DNA from: an uncultured Pedobacter sp.
GTDB taxonomy: Bacteria > Bacteroidota > Bacteroidia > Sphingobacteriales > Sphingobacteriaceae
NCBI RefSeq assembly: GCF_946480185.1
Contig: NZ_CAMLIG010000004.1
Location: forward strand, 124,001 to 188,000
Reading direction: 5' to 3'
DNA length: 64,000 bases
Below are positions 27,001 through 35,698 of this stretch, in pieces (the stretch's first letter is position 1; the number at the start of each line of letters is the position of its first letter). The notes under the pieces are model-generated. The model was not told the DNA's origin. It did not search any database and saw only the letters and a list, made by a program, of their open reading frames with translations. The position numbers were made by a program, and so were the translations under genes.

Positions 27001-28946
27001 ATATTAACTTAAAAAATATTGTCTTAAAAAACAATACATTTGAATATACCAAGACCAGTTATCCAATTTATGTACAAACACGAGGTAACACAGCACCAAC
27101 AAACACAGAACGACGAATTAGGGTAAACATTACTGTTGGAGCTTTATCCTTTAACGGTTCTGAGTTTTCCGGTTTTTCAATTGCGTCTTTTGATCCTAAA
27201 AACTCAAGAAAATTGTATAATTATGCTAGCGCATACAATTCTTCTAACGATGGCGGAGTTAGTACTACAGGACAGTTTTTCTTTGATACCAATAACAGCG
27301 TAGCATTAGACTCCCTTTCAAATTATTTGGCTCATATCCCTAATGGCTATTATGTGGTAGGTTTAAGTGGTGTTAATTTTTCGGGGAAAGATTTACCTAA
27401 CAATATCAAAAATCAGTTACGTGATTTAGGCCTAACTAAATTTGAAAACGTAGGTAATGGTGAACCTTACATCTTTTCTACTGAAAAAGGCAACCTTTCT
27501 TCCTCGCTTTTAAAAGAAGTTACTGCAGATTATTCTTCAACTTCGCCAGCCCAATCTCAATACATCACATTTAATGAGGATTTGCCAAACAACTGGAATT
27601 CTGGATTTTACGAGTCGGAAAAAATTGGACCTTCTACCAAATGGGCTACCGCAAGTTTTAACTTTAAAAGTGATTTGAATGACAATATTGTAAACAGTGT
27701 AATTGGTATAGATAAAAACGGGCTAGAAAACATATTAAAAGACAATCTTTCTAGCAATTTCGTTGATATCTCTGATATTAATGCAAACACATATCCATAC
27801 CTAAGGCTAAAATCGACGGTGACCGACAACAAAGACAATACTGCTGCAGAATTAAAAAGCTGGAAAGTGTTATTTGACGGATGTCCAGACCTGTCCTTTA
27901 ACCCAGAACTTTCAAACAGTTTTTACGCTAAAGAAATTAATGAGGGTGACTCTTTAAAGTTAGAATCTGCGGTAAGCAACCTGATAAATTTACCTACCGA
28001 TTCAGTTTTAGTAAAATATACAATCACTAAAGCGAACAGAACCACTGAAAAAGGCCTAGTAAAAACTTTAAACCCTTTTAAAAATATAGAAAGTCAAAAT
28101 TTCAAATTTAGCTTCCCCACAACCTCATTAGTTGGAGAAAATATATTACAATTAACCCTAGTGCCCAAGAACGGTATAGATTTACTAACTTTTAACGATG
28201 TTATATCGTACCCATTCAAAGTTATAGGTGACCAAAAAAATCCAATCGTGGATCTTCTATTTGATGGCAAACATATCATAAATGGCGAGTTGGTTTCTCC
28301 TCGCCCTTCAATCACTATTTCATTGAATGACGAAAACAAATTTCTTTTGCTAAATGACACTAATTCTGTAGCTGTTTTCATAAAAAAAGGAGATGAAGAG
28401 TATCACAAAGTTTCTTTTAGCTCAAACAAACTTTCAATTCAAAAAACTGCTTCCGCAGAAGATAATACAATAAGCTATCAGTATCAGCCAGATCAATTGT
28501 CCGATGGAGTTTATACTTTAAAAATACAGGCAAAAGATAAATCTGGGAATACATTAACTAACGATTACTTAACAGATTTTGAAGTAGTTAATGCACAAAC
28601 AATAAGTAATGTACTGCCCTATCCTAATCCAGTTGTAAACTCAACAAGATTTGTTTTTCAGGTTACCGGAAGTGTTCCTGATAAGATGAGAATACAAATT
28701 AGCACCGCTTCCGGAAAAATTGTGCGGGTAATAAATAAAACTGAACTAGGAAATATCAGGATTGGCAATAATATCTCTGATTTTAGCTGGGATGGAACCG
28801 ACAGCTTTGGCGATAGGCTTGCAAATGGCGTGTATTTTTACCAAGTTTTTGTAGAGAATAATAACGGGAGCAGTGTCAATAAAAAAAATAATTCTGCCAA
28901 TACTTACTTTAAGAATAATATTGGTAAAATTTATTTAATGAAATAA
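24066..28946 (+). CDS. porU2: Type IX secretion system sortase homologue, PorU2-like (C25 peptidase with C-terminal sorting domain)
   Basis: This is a very large secreted cysteine-protease-like protein of 1626 residues. The signal peptide is KQITLLILFLLVTSTGFAQ. Roughly 390-750 form a gingipain-like C25 domain with catalytic His616 in TYLGHGS and Cys646 in NGCSTGNAF. Beta-sandwich regions follow, and the last 90 residues (LPYPNPVVNSTRFVFQ to the end) are a FlgD-like type A sorting domain. PorU removes sorting domains and joins cargo to surface glycolipid in type IX secretion. PorU2 is a long paralogue whose own role is less clear. The start is GTG at 24066, just before the signal peptide, with no ATG alternative. 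It lies 43 bases after the GT2 gene. Confidence 0.88.
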   Translation: MKQITLLILFLLVTSTGFAQTIYGNEWIKSDQPYAKVKISENGVYRITYSQLQILGFFNNGNATKGFQLFYLGQEVPIKIEGDGDNSFDSNDYIIFYAKPNNGKIETDLYKPGEQPNPEVSLFDDVATYFITNSSTEQGKRYQNVNLSPVGITPETNIIYTSSKNLATQYYPGQYVLDVMTFSDYIEGEGYLGNTFSIGSVQNQSLNTPNFYIGSTFKPFFQSYVAGRSNASSTDPSGNNHHLNISVDGITVKDVTYRGYKTVRIAENLTNTTLNSTTNISFSSIDNLGAITDFQATGYVRITYPRTLDATNYNFLEFNLNSANNNCLLNFSNSNTWTKSAILNPNLAEFYPSTKNGSINSFVVKNTNEPLIVYNESALKNTSLETVSFNLVNPALSNAKMLIITHQSLLNGVNDIVNYKNSKGVSSSAITTEELYNQFGYGIHSALALRNYCKFLVDKSTVKPDYLFLVGKGYELSKEHLTDEMVPTYGFPPSDISITSHLEDNNVAPTLATGRISVKSLEEVENYLNKIKSYDNQPNEMWRKNLINITGGGNTSEDTQFSSYLKGLSATAGNPLFGGKTTSFYKNTADPITDNLVGKINTGIEKGASLLTYLGHGSTIGTAVSIGNPNDINNKDKLLFYYINGCSTGNAFTTKSLGEDYISQKDKGAIAWLGTSSEGVASYLAGIADLFYKNSFNLNYGKSVAQNLATSIRTYQNPNDALNKIHCQQFIYLGDPSLSFYSPDKPDYEIKPEDISLTNQNVTANSPNFDLQIIVRNNGKAISSPLKINIKRTLADKSVITYPSQIFNPVLNTDTIIFNIDNNLGVNSSGSNSFLISLDPNGEQDELNEGNNTATFNNFFPSNGITLISPSNFAIVNNANVELKLEANNLFSKDASYTFEIDTVSTFNSSWKKTSGIINSGLFASWQPGNIYTNNAVYYWRAKLNVPLQDGGQWQTGSFTFIPTSGDGFNQGHYQQFSNINLKNIVLKNNTFEYTKTSYPIYVQTRGNTAPTNTERRIRVNITVGALSFNGSEFSGFSIASFDPKNSRKLYNYASAYNSSNDGGVSTTGQFFFDTNNSVALDSLSNYLAHIPNGYYVVGLSGVNFSGKDLPNNIKNQLRDLGLTKFENVGNGEPYIFSTEKGNLSSSLLKEVTADYSSTSPAQSQYITFNEDLPNNWNSGFYESEKIGPSTKWATASFNFKSDLNDNIVNSVIGIDKNGLENILKDNLSSNFVDISDINANTYPYLRLKSTVTDNKDNTAAELKSWKVLFDGCPDLSFNPELSNSFYAKEINEGDSLKLESAVSNLINLPTDSVLVKYTITKANRTTEKGLVKTLNPFKNIESQNFKFSFPTTSLVGENILQLTLVPKNGIDLLTFNDVISYPFKVIGDQKNPIVDLLFDGKHIINGELVSPRPSITISLNDENKFLLLNDTNSVAVFIKKGDEEYHKVSFSSNKLSIQKTASAEDNTISYQYQPDQLSDGVYTLKIQAKDKSGNTLTNDYLTDFEVVNAQTISNVLPYPNPVVNSTRFVFQVTGSVPDKMRIQISTASGKIVRVINKTELGNIRIGNNISDFSWDGTDSFGDRLANGVYFYQVFVENNNGSSVNKKNNSANTYFKNNIGKIYLMK

Positions 28947-28947
28947 A

Positions 28948-30102
28948 TTATTTGTTTAACGCAACCTCATAAAACTCAATGATTTTTTTTGAAACTGCTT
29001 GATAACTATGCTTTTGTTTTGCCTCTTTCTTAATTAACACATTATCAAAGCTTTTATCACCTAAAATTAAGGTTTTCATTGCGCAAATTAACGCGTCTTC
29101 ATCTTTAGCATTAACCAATATTCCGTTGTTTTCGTTTACAATTTCGGGGATTCCGCCAACATCAGTAGCAATTACCGGCAAGCCACAGGCAAAGGACTCT
29201 AACAATACACAAGGCTGGTTTTCAAAATTACTAAAAAGAACAAAGGCATCGCTTTCCTGATATTTTTTCCTTAAATCTTCACCATATAATTTACCATGGA
29301 AAATAACACAATCATCCAACAGTAATGAGTTAGCATAACTCTCTATCACCGGCCGTTCCGCATCATCGCCAATAATATCTAAACTGAAATTAAGTCCGAT
29401 TTTTTTTAAATTGGATGCCGCTCTTAAAATCCCAGTTACATTTTTTATTGAATCCTGAATACCTGAAACATGTAGAAATTTAAAAATCTTATTATCAATT
29501 TTTTCAAAATTGGCAAACCAATCGTCTGTAATTGTATTTGAGATAATCATCGAGTTTTTGTGCCGAAGACCGTGATCGCCCATCGCATTCATTAAATCTT
29601 GCGATACGGTAAATAGCCCGCTACTACTGTTTACGATCTTTTTAGTAATCCATTTTCTTACGGTGCCGTGGTAAGTGTTTCTTTCTGGCAAATATCTACT
29701 CCAGTGCTCTGATATAACAAAGGGTGTCTTATAAATTAACTTTAAAAAAAAAGGTAAAATAGCGGTTTTGGTAAGTACATGTACATGATTTATATCAGCA
29801 ATACCAAACTTCTTTTTCAGATATAAATATCCTTTTATGTTCGCTATCAAATATGAAAAAATATTTATTGGATAAAATGCAGGGTGTTTAAACCTCCGAA
29901 ATGACATTTGATATATTTCAATTCCTTTTAGTTCAAACCTTTCAAATTTAAACCATGTACCAAGGTTAAAATCGTGGCGGACATGAAAAATGGCCAATTC
30001 AACTTTATCCTTCAAACATTTTGCATGTTCTAAAACAAAATTGCCAGCAAGCGTATCGACTTTATCGGGAAACCATGCGGTAAAAAACAATACTTTTTTC
30101 AT
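28948..30102 (-). CDS. Glycosyltransferase family 4
   Basis: This is a GT-B fold retaining glycosyltransferase of 384 residues. The N-terminal half begins KKVLFFTAWFPDKVDTLAGN. The C-terminal half has FLHVSGIQDSIKNVTGIL and LLESFACGLPVIATDVGGIP, the nucleotide-sugar-binding E-x7-E region typical of GT4. It probably extends a surface glycan; the sugar is unknown. Its ATG overlaps the stop of the preceding FemAB-like gene (ATGA). It is the last gene of the left-going operon and converges with porU2 with one base between the stops. Confidence 0.92.
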   Translation of the reverse strand: MKKVLFFTAWFPDKVDTLAGNFVLEHAKCLKDKVELAIFHVRHDFNLGTWFKFERFELKGIEIYQMSFRRFKHPAFYPINIFSYLIANIKGYLYLKKKFGIADINHVHVLTKTAILPFFLKLIYKTPFVISEHWSRYLPERNTYHGTVRKWITKKIVNSSSGLFTVSQDLMNAMGDHGLRHKNSMIISNTITDDWFANFEKIDNKIFKFLHVSGIQDSIKNVTGILRAASNLKKIGLNFSLDIIGDDAERPVIESYANSLLLDDCVIFHGKLYGEDLRKKYQESDAFVLFSNFENQPCVLLESFACGLPVIATDVGGIPEIVNENNGILVNAKDEDALICAMKTLILGDKSFDNVLIKKEAKQKHSYQAVSKKIIEFYEVALNK

Positions 30103-31052
30103 TTATTAGCATTTATTTTCATCAATACCAATTTGATTTTATTTACTATACTAACTATCCTCCAACGTAAATAGCTATATCTTACATGATAAAAGGGTGT
30201 CAATTCTCCATTAAAACTAGACTTAAAATCCCCTATTCCCTTGGTGCTCGCTCCAAATAAATCGTTAGTTAAAAATCCTTTTCCTTTCAATGCAGAAAGA
30301 TTGTGAACATACAATGATGAGTGGACTCCTGTCTGATAATGAGATTTATTAGAGGTTATAAATAAATTCATTGCATTTTGGTTTGCTTTATCAAGCAACA
30401 CGTATCCTGACGCCAATAACTCGTTATTTAATCTCGCACTGATAGAAACTAGATATCCAGAAGCCATAAGTTTGTATATAAAATTTTCTAATGTTTTAAT
30501 ATAACTCCTTTTATAGCCCAGCTTAAGAAAACTCGAGATAATATGATTCAAAATTTCCTCAGAATCCTCATCAAAATTAAAATTGACACCCAATTTATTG
30601 GCCTTATTTATCCTAGACTTTACTTCAGAAGAAGGATTTATATCATTTAAATTATTTATATAAGTGTACTTAACATCTGACTTAAAACCACAATAAATAA
30701 AAGGTCTTATATCTGTAACTTTTGGAGGTAATAGTAGGCTTATATATTTAAAATCTGCCTGAAGCTTGTTAAGGATACTTAAAAAGGCATTTTCTATTCT
30801 AATAACCGAGTTAGACGTCTGCCAAATGGCAGTGTAAATATATATGGAGGGATGAACAATCGATTTTCCTTTAGCGTATAAAACCATACCAAGTATTGGT
30901 TTGTCCTTATTAAATGCAACCAAGCAAATCGGCTCAACATTAAAAGTACCAGCTATTATTTTAACAAATTTAGGTTCACAATTCAAATATGCCACTTGAT
31001 AATGAGTTGCTAAAGCAAAACCTTCCTCTATTGTTACGCACTTAGTTATCAT
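30099..31052 (-). CDS. FemAB/GNAT-like acyltransferase (paralogue 1 of 3)
   Basis: This 317-residue protein has a double GNAT-like fold as in FemAB, BioF2 and CelD proteins. The recognisable part is near residues 210-290: ASGYVLLDKANQNAMNLFIT, then TGVHSSLYVHNL, DLFGASTKGIGDFKSSF and ELTPFYHVRYS. FemAB-type enzymes transfer an aminoacyl or acyl group, and several are found in polysaccharide loci. The substrate here is unknown. It shares the same order of motifs with the next two genes. ATGA overlaps link it to both neighbours. There is no signal peptide, so it is cytosolic. Confidence 0.78.
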   Translation of the reverse strand: MITKCVTIEEGFALATHYQVAYLNCEPKFVKIIAGTFNVEPICLVAFNKDKPILGMVLYAKGKSIVHPSIYIYTAIWQTSNSVIRIENAFLSILNKLQADFKYISLLLPPKVTDIRPFIYCGFKSDVKYTYINNLNDINPSSEVKSRINKANKLGVNFNFDEDSEEILNHIISSFLKLGYKRSYIKTLENFIYKLMASGYLVSISARLNNELLASGYVLLDKANQNAMNLFITSNKSHYQTGVHSSLYVHNLSALKGKGFLTNDLFGASTKGIGDFKSSFNGELTPFYHVRYSYLRWRIVSIVNKIKLVLMKINANK

Positions 31053-31993
31053 TTACCAATTAATTTCAACATTCTAAAAGTTTTTTTTAGTATCCGTTTG
31101 CATTTATTTTTTACATATGAGAAATCTAATGTATAGTGAGGCATCAATTCTGCTCCAAAGTTTGCCTTAAAATTCCCTATTCCCAAAACATTTGCACCAT
31201 ATAAATCATTAATAACTATATTATTTTCTTTTAACTTGTTAAAAATATTAATATAAAGAGCTGTATGCAACCCAGTGTCGTAATTCCTTTTTTCTGATGT
31301 AATTAATATGTTCATTGCTTTATCATTTTCTTTATCAATCATTACCAATGCCGAACCTACCATTGTTCCATCTATATCTGCGCTAACGCCCATTATAAAA
31401 TCATTTTCGTATAACAACCTCAGCATTTTTTCCAATGGTTTAACAAAATCGTCTTTGTAGCCCAATTCCTTTAATCCTTGAATGTTTTGATCCACGATTT
31501 TAGTGTTAAAATTCCAATTAAATTTCATACCTAATGCTAAAGCCTTTCTCTCTCTCGCTAGTAATTTTGACCCAAATTCTAATTTCAATAAATCTTTGTA
31601 ATAAGTATAGTTAACTATGGAAGAAAATCCTTTTAATAGGAATGGTCTTATATCAATAATCTCTGGAGAAAAACGAAAACGAATGTTTTTAAACTTTGAA
31701 GTTAAGTCTTCAATCAATAAAATGTACGCATTTTGAATTATCAATTTTGATTTGGAATTTTCCCAAATTGTAGTGTAAAAATATTGTGAAGGATGTACAA
31801 CATTATTTTTCTTAAGATAAAGTACTATCCCTAAAATAGGTGTGTCTTGATCATATATAATATATTGTAAAGATCGCAGACGATAACTATTTCTAACGAT
31901 TTCAATAAATTTCGGACAGGAAGCGACAGAAGAGCATCCATTTTGCTTACTTATCTGATTCCAATTTTCTAAGCTCAAACTTTTAATATGCAT
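31049..31993 (-). CDS. FemAB/GNAT-like acyltransferase (paralogue 2 of 3)
   Basis: This 314-residue protein is clearly paralogous to its neighbours. Shared segments include FRFSPEIIDIRPFLLKGF, GSALVMIDKENDKAMNILIT, YDTGLHTALYINIF and DLYGANVLGIGNFKANFGAE. The shared I(R)DIRPF motif in the N-terminal half and the D-x-GA-x5-G/S-x-(F/Y)K motif in the C-terminal half suggest a conserved active-site or acceptor region. Its role is probably acylation or aminoacylation of a glycan precursor, inferred from fold and location only. It overlaps the next gene by 4 bases and is separated from the upstream paralogue by one base. Confidence 0.78.
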   Translation of the reverse strand: MHIKSLSLENWNQISKQNGCSSVASCPKFIEIVRNSYRLRSLQYIIYDQDTPILGIVLYLKKNNVVHPSQYFYTTIWENSKSKLIIQNAYILLIEDLTSKFKNIRFRFSPEIIDIRPFLLKGFSSIVNYTYYKDLLKLEFGSKLLARERKALALGMKFNWNFNTKIVDQNIQGLKELGYKDDFVKPLEKMLRLLYENDFIMGVSADIDGTMVGSALVMIDKENDKAMNILITSEKRNYDTGLHTALYINIFNKLKENNIVINDLYGANVLGIGNFKANFGAELMPHYTLDFSYVKNKCKRILKKTFRMLKLIGK

Positions 31994-31994
31994 A

Positions 31995-32966
31995 TTAACG
32001 CCCGGTTAAGAATAAAACCTTTTTTAAAAGACTTTTGAGTTTAAAAAAAACTTTCCTTCTCCTATCAACTGACACTGAGTAAAAAACTTCATGATACTGC
32101 TCTAAATTAGGAGAAAATTTACTCTTATATTTTGATATGTTTAACATATTGGCGCCTAAAAAATCAACTTTTAAAAAATTATTCTCTTTAAGCTGATTTA
32201 AAGCATAATTATATAATAAGGTAGGTAATCCTGCTTTATAAAAGGCTTTATCCACAGAACCCATCAATACAAAATAAGCATACTTTGATTTATAATCAAC
32301 AATTACAATTATTGATGTAACAAAAACATCATGATGATATGCATTAAAAAGTTCTAACTTATTGATGTGTTTTAATGCTTCTAAATAGGATATATATGAA
32401 TTAATAAGGCTTTTTCTTATTCCTAATTTTTCCAGATCTCTATAATGAAAATCCCAAGAGCTTTGCCAGTCACAATTTTTTTTAAAGGAAAAATCATCTA
32501 ATTGTTTAAGCAAAATCCTTTGCAAATTTCTTTTAAAGACTAAATCTGTGAGATGCTTTTCATAAGTATGTCTTACGTTAATATCAAAATCACACCAAAT
32601 AAAAGGTCTAACATCTCTTATATTTATAGGCAGTCTTAGCTTAATTTCATTATATGAAGCTTTTAGCGCTTTAAGTAGGAAAATCCATGCTTCAATTTGA
32701 CTCCACGACTCTTTAAATGCTTCTTTTTCCCATACATATTGATAGAAATAATGATTTGGGACAACCACCTTTTTCTTATTAACAAATAAGGGAAGCGCCA
32801 AAACAGGCGAACCATTAAACAATATTACCCTTATATCGATTGTAAAACCATAAATAGCGGCTATGTTTATTAGAAAATCGCTCCGACCAAAAATATTCGC
32901 ATCCCCCTGCTGATTTATAAATGAATCCCAATTTTCGATCTCTATATTTAGAGAACTATAGCTCAT
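31995..32966 (-). CDS. FemAB/GNAT-like acyltransferase (paralogue 3 of 3, first gene of operon)
   Basis: This 323-residue protein is the most divergent of the three. It keeps IRDVRPFIWCDF in the first half and AYFVLMGSVDKAFYKAGLPT, LYNYALNQLKENNFLKVDFL and GANMLNISKYKSKFSP in the second half. The G-I-G of the other two copies is N-I-S here. The divergence could mean a different acceptor or donor. It leads the left-going operon of three FemAB-like genes and a GT4 gene. A near -7 box (ATTATTTG) lies about 22 bases upstream, a weak promoter candidate. Confidence 0.75.
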   Translation of the reverse strand: MSYSSLNIEIENWDSFINQQGDANIFGRSDFLINIAAIYGFTIDIRVILFNGSPVLALPLFVNKKKVVVPNHYFYQYVWEKEAFKESWSQIEAWIFLLKALKASYNEIKLRLPINIRDVRPFIWCDFDINVRHTYEKHLTDLVFKRNLQRILLKQLDDFSFKKNCDWQSSWDFHYRDLEKLGIRKSLINSYISYLEALKHINKLELFNAYHHDVFVTSIIVIVDYKSKYAYFVLMGSVDKAFYKAGLPTLLYNYALNQLKENNFLKVDFLGANMLNISKYKSKFSPNLEQYHEVFYSVSVDRRRKVFFKLKSLLKKVLFLTGR

Positions 32967-32990
32967 ATTAAAGATGATTTTTCAAATAAT

Positions 32991-33021
32991 AAAAAAGCCA
33001 TATCTTTAAGAGTTGGCTTTT
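32991..33021 (-). terminator. Rho-independent terminator after the TonB gene
   Basis: On the minus strand AAAAGCCA pairs with TGGCTTTT across a 13-base loop, and further T follow. It lies 23 bases past the TonB stop and before the FemAB-like operon. Confidence 0.75.
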
Positions 33022-33044
33022 AAAATTAACAATATTTTTCAAAT

Positions 33045-33902
33045 TTACTCCATCCTAAAAACAACTGGCATTATATAAGCTACCCTAACTGCCCTACCGT
33101 TTTGCATACCGGGTTTCCAGAAAGGAGATTTTTTAATTACCCGCATAGCCTCTTCATCGCATCCTCCTCCAATTCCTTTTACCACTTTCAAATTAGAAAT
33201 TTCTCCATTTTTATCGATAACGAAAGAAACTACTACTCTGCCACTAATTCCATTTTCTCTAGCCTGTGGCGGATAATTTAAGTTTTTCGTTAAAAAATTT
33301 GCCCATGCTTTCATTCCTCCCGGAAACTCTGGCATTACTTCCAAAAAACTTGTATTGTAAATATCTGTTCCATTTCCCACATCCTCTCCCACACTACCCT
33401 CACCAGTGTCGGCTCCAGAGCTACCGCCACTATTAATACCTTGTGCAGAAGTCCCAGCTTTGTTATCTGAGCTGATTACGCTTTCATTTATTTGCGCAAT
33501 TGTTGGCATTTCTTCTGTTAACGAATTATCGTTTACAGGATTTAACCGACCCGTAAACTTCACCTCTTTCACATCTGTTTTACCTGAACTCACCGAAGAC
33601 GGAGAAGTTGTTGGTTTGGCAAAATCTGGTTTTGGCTTAGAAACATCAACCGGAATAAGCTTAATTTCATTAGGATCAACCAAAGGCAATGCGCATACAA
33701 CAGCATCATAAACCTCTGCTTTCCTATTGATGGCGGAAAGCAAATCAATGCCTCCAATTAAAAATCCGGTTATTAACAACGCTTTAAACAGGTAATTCCC
33801 AGATTCTCGCCGGAGGACATACGCTCCATAAGATTGGTTTCTGTTTTCAAAAACAAGATTAAGCCACTCAACCTTGTTCACATCAATTTTGGAAAATAGC
33901 AT
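33045..33902 (-). CDS. tonB: Energy transducer TonB
   Basis: TonB couples the inner-membrane proton motive force to outer-membrane TonB-dependent receptors. The cytosolic start MLFSKIDVNKVEWLNLVFEN with SYGAYVLRRESG is characteristic of Bacteroidota TonB. One membrane helix follows (YLFKALLITGFLIGGIDLLS), then a Pro/Ser/Gly-rich periplasmic spacer. The C-terminal TonB domain runs from MPEFPGGMKAWANFL through YPPQARENGISGRVVVSFVI to the end. The frame also reads from an ATG at 33947, adding 15 residues, but homologues begin at the MLFSKI position, so I use 33902. ExbBD genes are not in the window, and it has its own terminator. Confidence 0.9.
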   Translation of the reverse strand: MLFSKIDVNKVEWLNLVFENRNQSYGAYVLRRESGNYLFKALLITGFLIGGIDLLSAINRKAEVYDAVVCALPLVDPNEIKLIPVDVSKPKPDFAKPTTSPSSVSSGKTDVKEVKFTGRLNPVNDNSLTEEMPTIAQINESVISSDNKAGTSAQGINSGGSSGADTGEGSVGEDVGNGTDIYNTSFLEVMPEFPGGMKAWANFLTKNLNYPPQARENGISGRVVVSFVIDKNGEISNLKVVKGIGGGCDEEAMRVIKKSPFWKPGMQNGRAVRVAYIMPVVFRME

Positions 33903-33991
33903 AGCGATAAGGATTAATTTATCATATAACGATACATATTTTACCATATTGTATTTCTTGAAGTATTAATGTTACCAAATTTTCATAAAAC

Positions 33992-34022
33992 AAAAAACCC
34001 TCAACTTTCTTAGTCGAGGGTT
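33992..34022 (-). terminator. Rho-independent terminator after the porin-like gene
   Basis: On the minus strand AACCCTC pairs with GAGGGTT over a 13-base loop, and six T follow (A run at 33992-33997 on the + strand). It lies 22 bases past the stop of the barrel protein gene. Confidence 0.88.
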
Positions 34023-34044
34023 CTTTTCCTGATTTACTATGTCA

Positions 34045-35091
34045 TTAAAATGCATAAACTACCGCTAAAGAGAACTGAGAAGCCGATTTTGTGGGCATTC
34101 CATTTTCCTTTAAAAACATGTTTGCACTTCCGTTATCCAGTCTCACTTCCGGAATAAAGGTTAATCCGCCACTTTTTAAGTTAGCTGTTAAAGTTAATGC
34201 TGTAACAGATTCATTGGCGGCCGGACCAGAAGGAACTGTGTCATAAGTGGAATTTTTCTTTCCTTTAAAATATTCCCCTCTTAAGCCTAGCGCAAATGAA
34301 TTGGTTACGTTAAATGATGGATATAAGGCAATTCCGGTATATCCTTCATCATTTCCAATTCCCGAAAAATCAGCAGCATTTAAGCCTAACTTAAATTTCT
34401 CTGTTAATTGATATGCAGTTGTTAAATCATAAATGGTTCCACATTCCGATCCGGTTAAAACATTCAAATAAGCGTTCCAACCTTCAACAGTAGCCAAAGT
34501 TAATTGGGCACCAAATGCATTTACACCAAATTTAGGATTTGCTACATAAGCATTCCAAGAATCATTAAACAAGCCCACCATAAGAGAAACCTTACTTGAT
34601 ATGGCGTAATTAGCTTTTATCCCCGCATTTTGGAAAGGTCCGTTTGTAAACAGATACGATGTAGAGTAGTTGAAATTCCCTACCGGAGAAATAACTTCGT
34701 AACCGATAAACGTACCCATAAAACCAGCCGTCATACTAAATTTATCTGTAAATGCATAGCTTGCATATAAGTTTTGGATATGGAAAGAACTAGTTCCTCC
34801 GTCTCCGGGCAAAATAGACTGAACTTGGCCTCTAGGTCCAAAAGAAAGCTCACCCACAAATGAGGCTTTACCTGTTTTTTTCTTAAGCGCTACATCTATC
34901 ATTCCCAAAGAAACCGAATTTTGATCTGTAGCAAAACTTGTCGGTATGTTTGCGTTTTTAGAAAAGTCATACTTATAGTATGCATCAACAGATCCCGAAA
35001 TTTCTAAAGGTGTAGACGTAGAGTCTGTTTGTGCAGTTGCTCCGAATGAAATGATTGCGAGCGTGGCTAAACTTAATAGTTGTTTTTTCAT
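34045..35091 (-). CDS. Outer-membrane porin-like beta-barrel protein
   Basis: This 348-residue protein has signal peptide KKQLLSLATLAIISFGATAQ. The mature part is a series of alternating amphipathic strands (EISGSVDAYYKYDFS, ASFVGELSFGPRG, FSMTAGFMGTFIGYEV) and ends with FSLAVVYAF, an aromatic C-terminal strand as in outer-membrane barrels. It resembles the BBP2/OmpL-like porin family. The substrate is unknown. It is divergent from glutamine synthetase III over a 607-base A+T-rich spacer that carries palindromes, so joint nitrogen-linked control is possible but unproven. A terminator follows it. Confidence 0.85.
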   Translation of the reverse strand: MKKQLLSLATLAIISFGATAQTDSTSTPLEISGSVDAYYKYDFSKNANIPTSFATDQNSVSLGMIDVALKKKTGKASFVGELSFGPRGQVQSILPGDGGTSSFHIQNLYASYAFTDKFSMTAGFMGTFIGYEVISPVGNFNYSTSYLFTNGPFQNAGIKANYAISSKVSLMVGLFNDSWNAYVANPKFGVNAFGAQLTLATVEGWNAYLNVLTGSECGTIYDLTTAYQLTEKFKLGLNAADFSGIGNDEGYTGIALYPSFNVTNSFALGLRGEYFKGKKNSTYDTVPSGPAANESVTALTLTANLKSGGLTFIPEVRLDNGSANMFLKENGMPTKSASQFSLAVVYAF

Positions 35092-35698
35092 GTTGATTTT
35101 TTTTTAAGGGTTTTGTTTATTGTTTAAACTAATAACTATAATTAGATGTCTAGTGTTTAAAAAAATAGATTTACAAGTATATTATATTGAAATTTTCAAT
35201 AATTAAGATAAAATTCATCTTAAAATCAATAATTACATTAATAATCAAGATTTAATTATAAAAAATTTAAATAAAACCAATTATTAACAAAATAACACTA
35301 ATTATTTTATCCAAAACTGAACATTTTTAGATAAAAATCAATATAAAATGCATATTAAATAAATTTTTAGTAAAAAAATAAATAATAACTAAAAAAAATG
35401 CCATTAATTTCCATTTTTTTAATTAAAATCTGCAAAAGTTTAAAAAAATAAAATTTATAAATTAAAATTAAAAGACTTCAAAAACAGAAATAACAGAAGA
35501 TTCTTGACAAATAGCTAAAAAAAACACTACAACCCAGAGGAAAAACTCAACAAAAACCGCATAATTCATGATATTTCTCAAAAAAAACTCATTTTTATTA
35601 ATTTTTTTTGAGAAAAATTATAAAAAAACACAAAATCAACTTACTTTTACCTCGTAATATTTAGAAAACAGTTTTTAACAAATAAAAAACACCTAAAA
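35092..35698. promoter_or_regulatory. Divergent, extremely A+T-rich control region with two palindromes
   Basis: The 607-base spacer lies between the porin-like gene and glnN. It is exceptionally A+T-rich; for example, 35341-35400 contains five G or C in 60 bases. Two palindromes lie 2 bases apart. One is 35185-35201 (TATTGAAA, central T, TTTCAATA). The other is 35203-35223 (TTAAGAT, 7-base gap, ATCTTAA). They could bind a regulator. TAATATTTAG near 35660 is a weak -7 candidate for glnN. No gene is seen. Confidence 0.5.

Noticed and set aside
33406..33711. A 101-codon open frame on the + strand
   Set aside because: It is antisense to the low-complexity spacer of tonB.
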